NCBI GenBank assembly: GCA_001839685.1 | Contig: MLAK01000915.1 | Coordinates: 120,124-170,290, forward strand | Direction of reading: 5' to 3' | DNA: 50,167 bases | Source of the DNA: Tritrichomonas foetus | Lineage: Eukaryota > Parabasalia > Tritrichomonadida > Tritrichomonadidae | Part shown: positions 38,695 through 47,921 of the stretch, in pieces | Position numbering within the stretch: position 1 is the first letter of the stretch | How the letters are laid out: each line of letters starts with the position of its first letter | Translations under genes and position numbers: made by a program | Notes under the pieces: generated by a model | Databases searched by the model: none | Seen by the model: only the letters and a program-made list of their open reading frames with translations | Told to the model about the DNA's origin: nothing

Positions 38695-39113
38695 TTTTCA
38701 CAAACTGAAATGTTATATGAAAAATATTGGAAAGGAAGCAGTACTTCTTTCCTCACAAGAATTGGTTTGGAATATCAACATCAAAAACAAATCACCATAA
38801 AAATATACTATAATTAGTTTAATTTGAGAGATTCTCAATATATATATGTATTATTAATCGCATCAATAAAACATTCACAATTATTTCGAAAAACTGGAAA
38901 ATAAGTGAATGAATAGATTCCATATGATGCAAAATTCATACTTTTAGTGAAATCTTCATGTTATTATTAGAATAAGAAAACAAGAAATGAAGTGAAAATT
39001 TTCTGATGAAAACTTGATGACATCATTTCACAGCAAAAATCTTAGGAATCATTTCAACATCGAAAAAAAGAGAAACAGTATTTCATGGTTTGTAAATAGA
39101 GTGTTTAGGACAT
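38695..39113. other. Intergenic
   Basis: About 420 bases between the UBA-like hypothetical's 5' end and the thioredoxin-fold gene's stop. Nothing recognised. Confidence 0.5.
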
Positions 39114-39707
39114 TTAGAAGAGTGGATCGAGGACTGATGACCAATTTTCGACTGTCGCCTTTTCATTAATGGCAGTTTTAGCGCCATTGATGAAGAAGTT
39201 AGGTGTTCCTGTGATTCCCATCTGTCCAGCATACTTGAATTCAACGCGTGAGTTGAAGAAGACAGAATCAAGATCGTACTTTTCTTTGATTTGTTCATAA
39301 GCAACACCTGAAACAGTAGAAGCATGTCGGATGATATGTTCTACTGCTTGGGCTTCAGATTTTCCAGCAAGTGAAGCGCTGTTGAGACTGCTTTGACTTT
39401 TTGTGAATAAATCATGGAAAACTAATTTGGCCTTTTCGAGGTCAATTTCTTTGAGGGCTGTGATTGTGCGTTGGATTGTGAAGCTCCATGTGTGGAATGG
39501 AAGAGCGAGCATATAAGCTGTAACGCAGATTTTATCGCCGTACTTTTTGATGAGAGCATCGATGGTCTGCCAGGCTGGCATGCAATCTGGGCAGAGAGGA
39601 TCAACGAAGATGGAAATATGAACTGGAGCCGTCAGGGGACCCCATGTGAGTCCAAGGCGGGACTTTGGAATTGGCATCGTGCATTGGGCAGTTGCGGAGA
39701 AAGACAT
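39114..39707 (-). CDS. DsbA-like thioredoxin-fold protein
   Basis: A 197-residue thioredoxin-fold protein with an inserted helical domain, as in DsbA and the Thioredoxin_4 group. The active site is CPDC (Cys39, Cys42) in the strand-turn VHISIFVDPLCPDC. The cis-proline loop is GITGTPNFFING (Pro169). The insert (about 75-155) is helical. It has no signal peptide, so it may act in the cytosol as a redox or reductase protein rather than as a secretory oxidase. Codons are GC-rich relative to neighbours, suggesting high expression. An initiator TCACTT lies 10 bases upstream of the ATG. DsbA-like proteins are mainly bacterial, so transfer is possible but not shown. Confidence 0.85.
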   Translation of the reverse strand: MSFSATAQCTMPIPKSRLGLTWGPLTAPVHISIFVDPLCPDCMPAWQTIDALIKKYGDKICVTAYMLALPFHTWSFTIQRTITALKEIDLEKAKLVFHDLFTKSQSSLNSASLAGKSEAQAVEHIIRHASTVSGVAYEQIKEKYDLDSVFFNSRVEFKYAGQMGITGTPNFFINGAKTAINEKATVENWSSVLDPLF

Positions 39708-39713
39708 TTAAAA

Positions 39714-39719
39714 AAGTGA
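39714..39719 (-). promoter_or_regulatory. Initiator (Inr) candidate for the DsbA-like gene
   Basis: The minus strand reads TCACTT with +1 at 39717, 10 bases before the ATG at 39707. A second TCACA match overlaps just upstream. Confidence 0.5.
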
Positions 39720-40503
39720 TGTGATTATCAACTATTGAATTCTATAGTTCAATGTCCATTGTATAGGCCTTTTATCTTGATCAATATGAAATAATTTGTC
39801 AATTAGAGTGTCTAATCATTATATATATATGGAATACAATTTTATATCTTTTTTAACACCACAAAATATATCGAACTTAACTTGCTTCATTATATTTGGT
39901 AAAATTGTGAATGTAAAGAATTTGAAAAAGGTGTTTCAGAGATAATATTTAATTTATTTTATTGGTTCACAGAAAAATCGTGATATATTGAATTGCTTCT
40001 CTCAATTTTGCATTTGAGGAATGTGACAACAAATGAATCCTCTGACTGTGAATGATTAAGTTTTGAACCTAGTTGATCAATGATGTTTACGGATATATAT
40101 ATCCAAGACTATGAATGCAATTGGAATAAATATTCAATACTTCAGTGAAAACATTCATGAATCAGAACAAAAATTATCTTTGTGGAGCTATTCTTTATCA
40201 AATTCAAAAATTGGTTTACAATAGTAATATCCTCTGAAATAGGGAAATAATTCTCTCTAAAAAAACTAATATTTGAGATGAAATTCCAGAATCACAGAAA
40301 TAAAAACAAAAGGTTGTGGAATTGTGTCTCTAATTCACTTCTTCACATGATGGATGAATATGTTCTCGATCAAAAGAAATTTTCATCGTAAATGTTACAC
40401 AAATAAAATAATTTAGTCATTGAAGAACGATTTATATTAACGATGAAAATTTATACGTTGAACTATTACTTTGTGATCCTATTTGGCCTAGAAATTCAAA
40501 ATA
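39720..40503. other. Gene-poor intergenic region left of the Mutator-like element
   Basis: About 780 AT-rich bases with stops in all frames. Nothing recognised before the target-site duplication. Confidence 0.5.
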
Positions 40504-40513
40504 TGGCTAGACA
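40504..40513 (+). repeat. Left target-site duplication (10 bp)
   Basis: TGGCTAGACA, an exact direct repeat of 41479-41488, immediately outside the left terminal inverted repeat. Confidence 0.75.
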
Positions 40514-40536
40514 GAAGTGTGAAACCAACCGTTTAC
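40514..40536 (+). repeat. Left terminal inverted repeat
   Basis: 23 bp beginning GAAGTGTGAAACCAACC; inverse partner at 41456-41478, 19 of 23 identical. Confidence 0.75.
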
Positions 40537-40743
40537 TAAAAAAAAGTGAAATTTCTGACTGTTATATTTTCATGAATATTAAAGATTATTTTATCAGACT
40601 CATAAATTAAGAAGAGCATTTAGGATACTATTATCCTTGAAAAGCAGTTTGTCTAAAATTTTCGGTGATGAGAATTATTCATCAAAAATGAATAAATTAT
40701 TGATTAAGAGATCTTATTAAATATATTTAATAATTTTATCTTA

Positions 40744-41167
40744 TTGAGGAAATTTGGTCACAAAAATCTGAATCTCGAAATTTCACCGACAACTTTTTTT
40801 GTTATTTTTGGTACTAGAATAATTCTGTTTGCTCTTTATGATGAGGGAATAAAAACACCAAACATTTCTAGGCGTTTTCGAGATATGATTCATCGCGAGA
40901 AATGGGTGATTCGACAAAGGTCAAAACCATTAATAGAAGATTTATTTGCGTGCAGATGTGAGTAGTGATGATNCAAGTATNCCGNTTATTGAAGAGAGGC
41001 CGAAATATGAAACTTTTATCAGTTCCTTAACGTATTTTACTCACAAAAGTATGTGCATGGTGAAAAATATAGATGAAAATTCATATTCCGGATATCTCTA
41101 CATATTATCAGTATTGTGTGAATATATTGAATATTTATTGCCTTTGATAAAACAAAAGCATATTTAG
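40744..41167 (+). pseudogene. Frameshifted ORF remnant inside the element
   Basis: Two plus-strand open stretches in different phases overlap near 40946-40965. The first (TTG at 40744, no ATG start) reads LRKFGHKNLNLEISP, then ALYDEGIKTPNISRRF and EKWVIRQRSKPLIEDLF. The second reads RADVSSDD, IEERPKYETFISSLTYF and ILSVLCEYIEYLLPLIK. Joined, they give about 140 residues of protein-like composition. I do not recognise a transposase or other domain. Ambiguous bases at 40973, 40981 and 40985 fall in the junction region, so the shift could be a sequencing artefact. Confidence 0.35.
40973..40985. other. Three ambiguous bases (N at 40973, 40981, 40985)
   Basis: Isolated N calls within 13 bases, inside the Mutator-like element. 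Such calls can arise when reads from several diverged copies are merged. Confidence 0.9.
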
Positions 41168-41455
41168 ATAGTTATATCGAATCAATACCATCGGAATAAA
41201 AAAATATCATTTAATTAAAAGTTATAATGATTGAATAAATTACCAGTTTTTGTAAGAATAAACGTATGGAATTCTTTCACATTTTTTAAAAGTGTGCATG
41301 GTGAAATTATTTGACCTAACTTCTTCACAAAAATTTATGTATTTGAATGAAATTTCGTTTCTCGATAATTCCTAGACAGATTTTCCCGAAGTATGGTTTA
41401 TTTTATTATACTACTGCTATATAAGAATCTATCAAAATTTGGGAACAATCTGTCG

Positions 41456-41478
41456 GTGAAAGTTTGGTTGCACACTTC
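41456..41478 (-). repeat. Right terminal inverted repeat
   Basis: The minus strand reads GAAGTGTGCAACCAAAC onward; partner of 40514-40536. Confidence 0.75.
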
Positions 41479-41488
41479 TGGCTAGACA
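41479..41488 (+). repeat. Right target-site duplication (10 bp)
   Basis: TGGCTAGACA, identical to 40504-40513. Confidence 0.75.
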
Positions 41489-41724
41489 CCTGATCGAAAA
41501 AGTTCATTCACTTAACATTCAGAAATCTCTCAATTGAATATCACTTTGAATTTTTTATGTATATGTTTCAATGTTTCAATAGATGATGATCACAATTTGG
41601 CTAGATTATATGGTGTTTCAGTATATATTTGTCCATAAAATCGCACTCATTTTCAATTTTTCTTTATCGTTATAAAAGTTTCTCAACTTTTTCAGTGTCT
41701 CTCTTTCTCAAATATCCAATCAAA

Positions 41725-41730
41725 TCATTA
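41725..41730 (+). promoter_or_regulatory. Initiator-like TCATTA for the TKL kinase
   Basis: TCATTA with +1 at 41727, 37 bases before the ATG at 41764. It lies inside an upstream open stretch that begins at TTG, which argues that the stretch is not translated. Confidence 0.35.
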
Positions 41731-41763
41731 TTTTTCCATTCAAGATCGAGATATTTCTCCTGG

Positions 41764-44736
41764 ATGAATGACCAATTTTTCACGCTGATAAGTCCAATAA
41801 TCAATCGTATAAACTCAATACATTCGCGAAAAATGACGGCATATGTTCATTGCTCGAAAATCAATAATTGCATTCAGACATTGAAGCTAATTCCGCCAAT
41901 CATATCAGAAATTCAACTCCAATTTCCAAATAGAACGGTTACGCCCACAATTAAAAATCGAATTCGTGAACTTTCAATCATTTTTTCGAAACTCGAAGAA
42001 CTCTTCATTCAATGCTGCAGTAGTAACTGCTTTCAATTTCTTTTATCGTCGCCGGTTGATTACGTAAAACACGAACTGAAAAGGCTCAGGGATGCCTCAT
42101 CAAATTTATTCGACCAAATTGATTATCACCAATGCTCAAAATTGATGCAGATTTCTGATGAAGAAATTAATGCTCAAGATGTTGTTGACATGAAACGAAT
42201 CGCACAAATGCTCACCAAAATTTCTCAACAAAATCGAGATGATGCAAAATCAGCATTAAGCAAGAGATTTGCTAGTCTTGAAAAACTTGGAATAGCAACT
42301 GCTCAAATTGATACTGATAATATTTTTCTTCCCCAACTTCCATCAAACCTTCGAATTGTCATTCCACATAATGATATTGAACTCGGACAAGAAATTGGAT
42401 CTGGTCAAACAGGTATTGTTCGTGTTGGAGTCATTAAATCGACAGATCAAACTGTTGCAGTAAAAATTATCATCAAAAAAACATTGACTGCTTCTGAATT
42501 AGAATCGTTTCGAAGAGAAATTTATACTTTATCTGTGTTAAATCACCCGAATTTATTGAAATTTTATGGATATACGCAAGAGGCACCTTTTTGCATCATT
42601 ACTGAATATTTACCAAAAGGATCGTTATATGATATTATTCATAATAGTCCACAACATCTCACTCCAACCAGAAGATCTATAATTGCAGTCGATGTTGCCC
42701 AAGGTCTTGTTTATTTACATTCTCAAGGAATTATTCATCGTGATATGAAAACTTTGAATGTTTTAATCAACGATCAATATCGCGCTAGAATTTGTGATTT
42801 TGGAATGGCCAAAACTCGAAGTGAGCATCAACCAATGACCGGATTGATAGGTACAGCACATTGGATGGCTCCAGAAGTACTTATGAGTACACCTACATAT
42901 GATGAAAAAGTTGATGTTTACAGTTTTGCGATTATTTTATGGGAATTATTAACTGGAAAAGTGCCATACGATGATATGTCAACTGCTAATATTGCAATTC
43001 ATGTCGTTGAGCAAGGTCTTAGGCCACAACTCCCTGACAATACGCCAATCGCAATAAGAGACTTAATAACGAAATGTTGGAACAGTGATCCAAATAAAAG
43101 ACCATCAATGTCTTCAGTTCTTGGTGAATTAATGAATCCTGAATGTCATTTTCCAAACACAAATGAAGTTAAATTCAATGAAGCCGTTAAATTAACAGTA
43201 ATAAGAAAACCTTATGTGAAACGACATTCTTCATTCTCTTCAAAAAGACCTCCTTCAATAAATGGATTGGATGCAGTTGGAATCGTCGCATCTTTGAATA
43301 TCAGCAAAGACATTGAAAATTTAGATGCTTTATTAGATATGCTTGGAAACAAGAAAATGGCGGAAGATGCTGCAGCAGCAGGAGCTTGTCAGATTATTGT
43401 AAACTTTCTTGAAGAAAAAAATAAAGGAACTTTGAAATTAATTGAGAAACTTACAGAATGCCAAACTTTTCATATTTTTGATATTCCTGTAATAAAAGCT
43501 TTACTTAAATATTCGGAAGAAAAAAATCAAATAATCAGAGAGAAGGCATTAAAAGCTTTAATTCATGGAGCCGAACTTCGAATAGATTTTTTAAGAACAT
43601 TTCCTTCATTTTTATCAATGCTTCTTGCTTTTTTACGTGAGCCATTGTCTACAAATACAACCACTGAATTACTCACGATTACTTGGAAACTGATTGTTGT
43701 TTCGGAAAATTGTCCCGAAAATTTAATTCATATTTTAATGTGGATAATTGATCGTCCATTAATTACTGATTCTGTTGTTTCTTGCATCGTAACAGCTATG
43801 CGCTTTGAAAGTGCAATGAATGAATTCACGAAGGATGATCTTGTTTTCATTCTTCGAAATGTGAATAAATGCAGTTCGATTATTGACACCTTTATAAGTT
43901 TTGGAAGTTCAACGAAAAATGATGAAATCTTCATTGAGTTGTTATTTAAAGGCCATAAAAGTAAATGCATTTTTGATTATATTCCAAAAGTAATTGGAAA
44001 AGCAAGATTCACAAATTTCGTCGTATCGAATTTACCTTTGAATGAAGAACCAATTCTAACTTCACAAATTTATAATATGTTGATTTTAATTCCAGAATAT
44101 TTTCCTCAATTATCACAACTTTCAGAGTTTTACATTTATGCATCTTATTTAATCACCAATGAAACATTCGATCCGATTTGTAATGTGATAAGAAACATGG
44201 AAATTGATCCAGCAATTGTCCAATCAACAAACCTTTGTGAAATTCTTGCTAAAGAAATTCAAAATGATCATAATCCTGATGATATGTTATTATTAATGGG
44301 CGCGTCTTTTTCAATCCTTCAAAAACTGAATGCGATTGAATTCATTCCGATTATTCCAAGATTACAGTCTTTTCTTTTTAGTGATGCAAAAATTATTCGT
44401 ATGCCTTCATTTTTATGTCTCTCACAAATTTCTTTTTTTAATCCCGATGAAATTGATTATCAAAAACTTGTATTAGCTGCAGCATTCTTTGTAAATAGCT
44501 CATTCACACTTACACGTGAAATTGCAGCAAGAATCCTGACTGAGCATATTACTGATCCAAGTATTGATTTAAATTTTGTTTTTAAGCTTTTCTCCGAGAA
44601 TTTCGATTATAATATTATTGATGATAATGTGAAAATGGCCATTATTTCATTCACAAGTGTTTGCCAGAGACCAGAAATCAGTCAAGAACTTCTCCAGAAA
44701 ATGTCACATATTTATATGCAAATTCAACAAAAATAG
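41764..44736 (+). CDS. TKL-type protein kinase with C-terminal ARM/HEAT-like region
   Basis: A 990-residue kinase. The N-terminal 200 residues are helical. The kinase domain begins near 205 with GSGQTGIVRVG, Lys234 (VAVKIIIKK), HRDMKTLNVL with Asp327 and DFG at Asp345. GTAHWMAPEV and the subdomain-XI tract CWNSDPNKRPSM place it in the tyrosine-kinase-like group, greatly expanded in trichomonads. HRDMKTLN has Thr where Ser/Thr kinases usually have Pro-Glu, as in other TKL kinases. Residues about 500-990 form a long helical, ARM-like array. The frame is open 45 codons upstream only from a TTG; the ATG used begins MNDQFFTLISPI. Predicted cytosolic, no membrane helix. Confidence 0.92.
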   Translation: MNDQFFTLISPIINRINSIHSRKMTAYVHCSKINNCIQTLKLIPPIISEIQLQFPNRTVTPTIKNRIRELSIIFSKLEELFIQCCSSNCFQFLLSSPVDYVKHELKRLRDASSNLFDQIDYHQCSKLMQISDEEINAQDVVDMKRIAQMLTKISQQNRDDAKSALSKRFASLEKLGIATAQIDTDNIFLPQLPSNLRIVIPHNDIELGQEIGSGQTGIVRVGVIKSTDQTVAVKIIIKKTLTASELESFRREIYTLSVLNHPNLLKFYGYTQEAPFCIITEYLPKGSLYDIIHNSPQHLTPTRRSIIAVDVAQGLVYLHSQGIIHRDMKTLNVLINDQYRARICDFGMAKTRSEHQPMTGLIGTAHWMAPEVLMSTPTYDEKVDVYSFAIILWELLTGKVPYDDMSTANIAIHVVEQGLRPQLPDNTPIAIRDLITKCWNSDPNKRPSMSSVLGELMNPECHFPNTNEVKFNEAVKLTVIRKPYVKRHSSFSSKRPPSINGLDAVGIVASLNISKDIENLDALLDMLGNKKMAEDAAAAGACQIIVNFLEEKNKGTLKLIEKLTECQTFHIFDIPVIKALLKYSEEKNQIIREKALKALIHGAELRIDFLRTFPSFLSMLLAFLREPLSTNTTTELLTITWKLIVVSENCPENLIHILMWIIDRPLITDSVVSCIVTAMRFESAMNEFTKDDLVFILRNVNKCSSIIDTFISFGSSTKNDEIFIELLFKGHKSKCIFDYIPKVIGKARFTNFVVSNLPLNEEPILTSQIYNMLILIPEYFPQLSQLSEFYIYASYLITNETFDPICNVIRNMEIDPAIVQSTNLCEILAKEIQNDHNPDDMLLLMGASFSILQKLNAIEFIPIIPRLQSFLFSDAKIIRMPSFLCLSQISFFNPDEIDYQKLVLAAAFFVNSSFTLTREIAARILTEHITDPSIDLNFVFKLFSENFDYNIIDDNVKMAIISFTSVCQRPEISQELLQKMSHIYMQIQQK

Positions 44737-45191
44737 AGTGATACATTTGTATTTATATTATTGTTCATTATGTTTATATTAAACGGTTATATACTATCAT
44801 ATGTTTAAATTTTATTTTATTTTTCATTTTATATTTTATTTTATGTTCATAAATAGATCGAATTATTTTTTGCAATGGATACTCAGTACTTAATTATTCA
44901 TCTTTCTTGTCAATGAAAATTTAACAATTCATCATTTCACTTCGGGGGAAAAAAAAGTTAAACATCAACTATCTTTTTTCAATTATTCATCATATAAATT
45001 TATTGTATAACTTAGTGCTTAAACTCGAAATAAAAAAGAAGAGAATATGTGAATATGTAAATTAATACAAACAATTTTATTAAACGGAAAGAATACTAAT
45101 ATAAGCCCAACAAAGGACATTCTAATAAAATATTTTCTGACTAAATTTTCAAAACAATACAAAAAAATTAGTTTGAAAAGAATTTTCCCGC
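44737..45191. other. Convergent intergenic region
   Basis: About 455 AT-rich bases between the 3' ends of the TKL kinase and the coiled-coil gene. It holds a TTTTATTTTA-type low-complexity stretch near 44805-44845 and nothing else recognised. Confidence 0.5.
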
Positions 45192-47060
45192 TTATACAGG
45201 CTGTTCAAGTAATGCCTTTTTGGTACTCAATGATGGATACATCATATTATCATTTTCAAAAATAAAAGATCCTTCAAACTTATGAGTATTAACATCTAGA
45301 GTATAGATATTATATTTTTGCATGTCACGATTATATCTAGAGTTATCTCGTGGTCGTGGAAAAGACAATTGCTGTATTCCCTTCTGATTAGATGAATCCC
45401 CGTTTTCTTGAAGTTCTGTATTCGTATCTTGAAATACGTCATTGTTGTTATCTTTGAAAGGATCATTAAAAAGATCGTTACTTTCATTAAATGGATCATT
45501 TTCATCCACAAATACATCATTATCATTATTATATGTATTATTATTATTATGAGATTCATTATTTGTTTCAATTATAATTTCGGTATTTTCTTTCTTAGTT
45601 GTATCTACTATTTTATCATTGTGATTTTCGGTGCTATGTTGGCTGGTTTCTTCAGTACTGTTGTTAATAAAGTCATTGCTAAGATTGAATTCATTAGATC
45701 CTGTATTATCATAACTATTCGAGCTTTTTGAATCTGGTTGGTACGTTTCTCCAATTGTGATTTCATTTTGATTTCCAGTGAAATGTTCCTGTCTAATTTC
45801 CTCTGGATAGAAATACCTAATTTCTTCTTCTTCTCCATTTTTCATATGATATTTGATTTCAATTTCTTCGTTGGATATATTTTGATTACTGAAATCAAAA
45901 GTCACTTTCTTTGTATTTGGTTCAACATTATTTCCAGTTTCATCTTTAAGAATAGATGAATTTTGTTTAAAGTCATTAAATGTATTTGCTGAATCATTTT
46001 GAGATTTATGTGAATGTTTCTTTCTTCTTCTGTGATGATGAAATTTCAACTTTGGTGTGAAATCAGTTTCTACTGTTTGAATTTCAATATCTTCGTAATA
46101 ATAATAATTTGGATCTTCAACTTTTTGAGCAGGCTCATTAATTTTCGCCTCTTTTGCAAATTTCTTACTCATTTTGGCATTCTTTTTAGCTAATTTAGCA
46201 TTTTTCTTTTTCATCTTTATTAATGTCAGAATACTCAATTTTTTCGCTTCATGTGCTTTTTCTAATTTGGTCATTTCTACCTGTCTTTGAGTATGAATAT
46301 ATTGAATTGATCTGAATTGTCTTTGAAGAGTTTCAAGTTGATTTTTTAATTCATTATCGGCATGGTTAACATGAATTAAACGTTGATGCAATTCAATATT
46401 TTCTGCTTCTTCTTCTTTCATTTCATTTAAAAGTTCTTTTAATTGGTCAATTTTATTCTCAATTTTATCTATTTTGTTTCTTTGTGGAGAATTTGTTAAT
46501 TTAATTTTTCCAATATTTTTATTTTTTATTTTTTCAGTGAGTTCGTTTATTTCACTATTTTTGTCTGTTATGAATTCCTGAATTTCTGTAATTTCAGCCT
46601 GCAAGCGTAAAATTGTAGAATCTGAGTAATACCGCCGCATTTGTTTATATTTGTTTTCTAGTTCTGTATTCAGTCTGTTTAATTCATTGACTCTTTCTGA
46701 TGGATCGATATTATTTTTTGGATTTATATCGATAATATCGAGGGTGACTGCCTCAGGGGGAAGTTTTTCGGCGTTTTCTTCCATTTTAATAAGAATATGC
46801 AATCTTTGTCTTAACGGCACAACTTCATTTTTTAGGGCATCAATATCCCTCATTAATGCCATTCCAATATCGTTTAAATATTCTGGCTCACAAAATTGGG
46901 CGTTTACACCGGCTAATAAATCGCGGGGATTGGAATTGATTTGTTTTGGATTCGTATTTCGAAATTTTCGTTGTTTATTTTTGATTCTATTTTTGGGAGG
47001 AGCTGGTTTTTCGTTTGGACATGACTTTTGCCGAATTTGGCTGGTGATGTCGAACTGCAT
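45192..47060 (-). CDS. Coiled-coil protein with DPF motifs
   Basis: A 622-residue protein. The N-terminus is basic (KPAPPKNRIKNKQRKFRN), then residues about 60-270 are a long coiled coil (heptads around ELENKYKQM, EINELTEKIK, IDQLKELLNEM). A Lys/Ala helix, a His/Arg-rich patch (FHHHRRRKKHSHK) and an acidic, Asn-rich disordered tail follow. The tail contains two NDPF motifs and DVF/DLF variants near residues 510-535, resembling AP-2 or EH-domain ligands of endocytic adaptors. That function is speculative. The frame opens 54 codons upstream from a TTG; the ATG used (MQFDITSQI) has TCATTC directly before it. Confidence 0.75.
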   Translation of the reverse strand: MQFDITSQIRQKSCPNEKPAPPKNRIKNKQRKFRNTNPKQINSNPRDLLAGVNAQFCEPEYLNDIGMALMRDIDALKNEVVPLRQRLHILIKMEENAEKLPPEAVTLDIIDINPKNNIDPSERVNELNRLNTELENKYKQMRRYYSDSTILRLQAEITEIQEFITDKNSEINELTEKIKNKNIGKIKLTNSPQRNKIDKIENKIDQLKELLNEMKEEEAENIELHQRLIHVNHADNELKNQLETLQRQFRSIQYIHTQRQVEMTKLEKAHEAKKLSILTLIKMKKKNAKLAKKNAKMSKKFAKEAKINEPAQKVEDPNYYYYEDIEIQTVETDFTPKLKFHHHRRRKKHSHKSQNDSANTFNDFKQNSSILKDETGNNVEPNTKKVTFDFSNQNISNEEIEIKYHMKNGEEEEIRYFYPEEIRQEHFTGNQNEITIGETYQPDSKSSNSYDNTGSNEFNLSNDFINNSTEETSQHSTENHNDKIVDTTKKENTEIIIETNNESHNNNNTYNNDNDVFVDENDPFNESNDLFNDPFKDNNNDVFQDTNTELQENGDSSNQKGIQQLSFPRPRDNSRYNRDMQKYNIYTLDVNTHKFEGSFIFENDNMMYPSLSTKKALLEQPV

Positions 47061-47066
47061 GAATGA
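47061..47066 (-). promoter_or_regulatory. Initiator (Inr) candidate for the coiled-coil gene
   Basis: The minus strand reads TCATTC with +1 at 47064, giving a 4-base 5' UTR. It supports the ATG at 47060 over the upstream TTG-initiated frame. Confidence 0.45.
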
Positions 47067-47903
47067 AAAAAAAACTCGATTTTCCGAAAATGAACGTTTG
47101 AAATTAAAAAGAGAAAAAATACGTTTATTATTCAATGAAACTTTAGTTTGGATATTATTAAAATAACACGTTATTATGAAAATCCCCGGGTTTTGACCAA
47201 ATTTGACAAATAAAATAGTCAAAAAGTAATTCTCATAATGCTATCGTCATATCATTTGAAAATCCGACAAGTTTTATCGTAAAACTTTTAAGGTCAAATA
47301 AAACGTCAAATTAACGACAAGTGTTCACGATAAAATTTCGAGCACTTTAGGTCAATTTTATGTGAAAAAAGTTGGTTGTCTAATCAATTCGTATGTACCT
47401 GAGTCAAACAATAAATTAGCTTTCGGGAATTCATAAAACTTGTAATTACAAAGATTGTCAGGAATATTTTCTATTCATACCAAATATATTTTAACTAATA
47501 AAGTATTGTAATATTAACAATAACACACCTGATGAATAATTCAGATAGCAATATCTCTGAGAAATGTTTCAAGTTCGAGGACATTTTGTTATTAATTTTT
47601 AATTTGTTGTTGTGTATCTCAGAGTGGAATGACACCAATTGTAATCATTTCACATGCCACTTTTCTATGACAAATTTATTGTGAGGTACTTTCAAAATTG
47701 AATATATTTAAAATCAAACGAAAAGATTTGAGACTAAACAAGCTTGGATTCCTTATTAAATTGAATTTCTAGCGGAAATAAAATCTCAGATGACGGCGTA
47801 TAAAATATTGAGAGATAAACTAATATTTTTTGAATTCGCCGATTCCAATTTTTCAATGAGATATTTTTTTGTGAGAAAAGGTTAAACATCCAATATAAAA
47901 AGT
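47067..47903. other. Divergent intergenic region
   Basis: About 840 AT-rich bases between the coiled-coil gene (-) and the pectin lyase (+). No ORF, repeat or RNA is recognised. Confidence 0.5.
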
Positions 47904-47914
47904 TCATTTCACTA
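47904..47914 (+). promoter_or_regulatory. Tandem initiators for the rhamnogalacturonan lyase gene
   Basis: TCATTTCACTA contains two overlapping initiators, TCATTT and TCACTA, with +1 at 47906 or 47911, 16 or 11 bases before the ATG at 47922. A trichomonad-type promoter on a bacterial-type gene. Confidence 0.55.
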
Positions 47915-47921
47915 TTTCCAC

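Larger units (their letters stand above)
40514..41478. mobile_element. Mutator-like (MULE-type) transposable element, probably non-autonomous
   Basis: A 965-bp segment bounded by terminal inverted repeats: left GAAGTGTGAAACCAACC onward (40514-40536) and right, read on the minus strand, GAAGTGTGCAACCAAAC onward (41456-41478). They match at 19 of 23 positions. A perfect 10-bp direct repeat, TGGCTAGACA, flanks both ends. A 9-10 bp duplication is characteristic of Mutator-like elements, which are known in Trichomonas. The interior holds two overlapping-phase ORF fragments (about 40744-41167) and three ambiguous bases, but no complete transposase. It sits in a 2-kb gene-poor gap between the DsbA-like and TKL kinase genes. 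Confidence 0.7.

Noticed and set aside
41629..41763. Longer start for the TKL kinase
   Set aside because: The extension begins at TTG, encodes an unlikely Ser/Phe-rich stretch, and contains a probable initiator at 41725.
47061..47222. 54-codon upstream extension of the coiled-coil gene
   Set aside because: It begins at TTG, and the initiator TCATTC sits directly before the inner ATG.
47520..47535. AATAACACACCT resembling the trichomonad 3' intron motif
   Set aside because: It lacks the terminal AG and lies in intergenic DNA with no partner 5' splice site or exon; no true ACTAACACACAG was noticed in the window.
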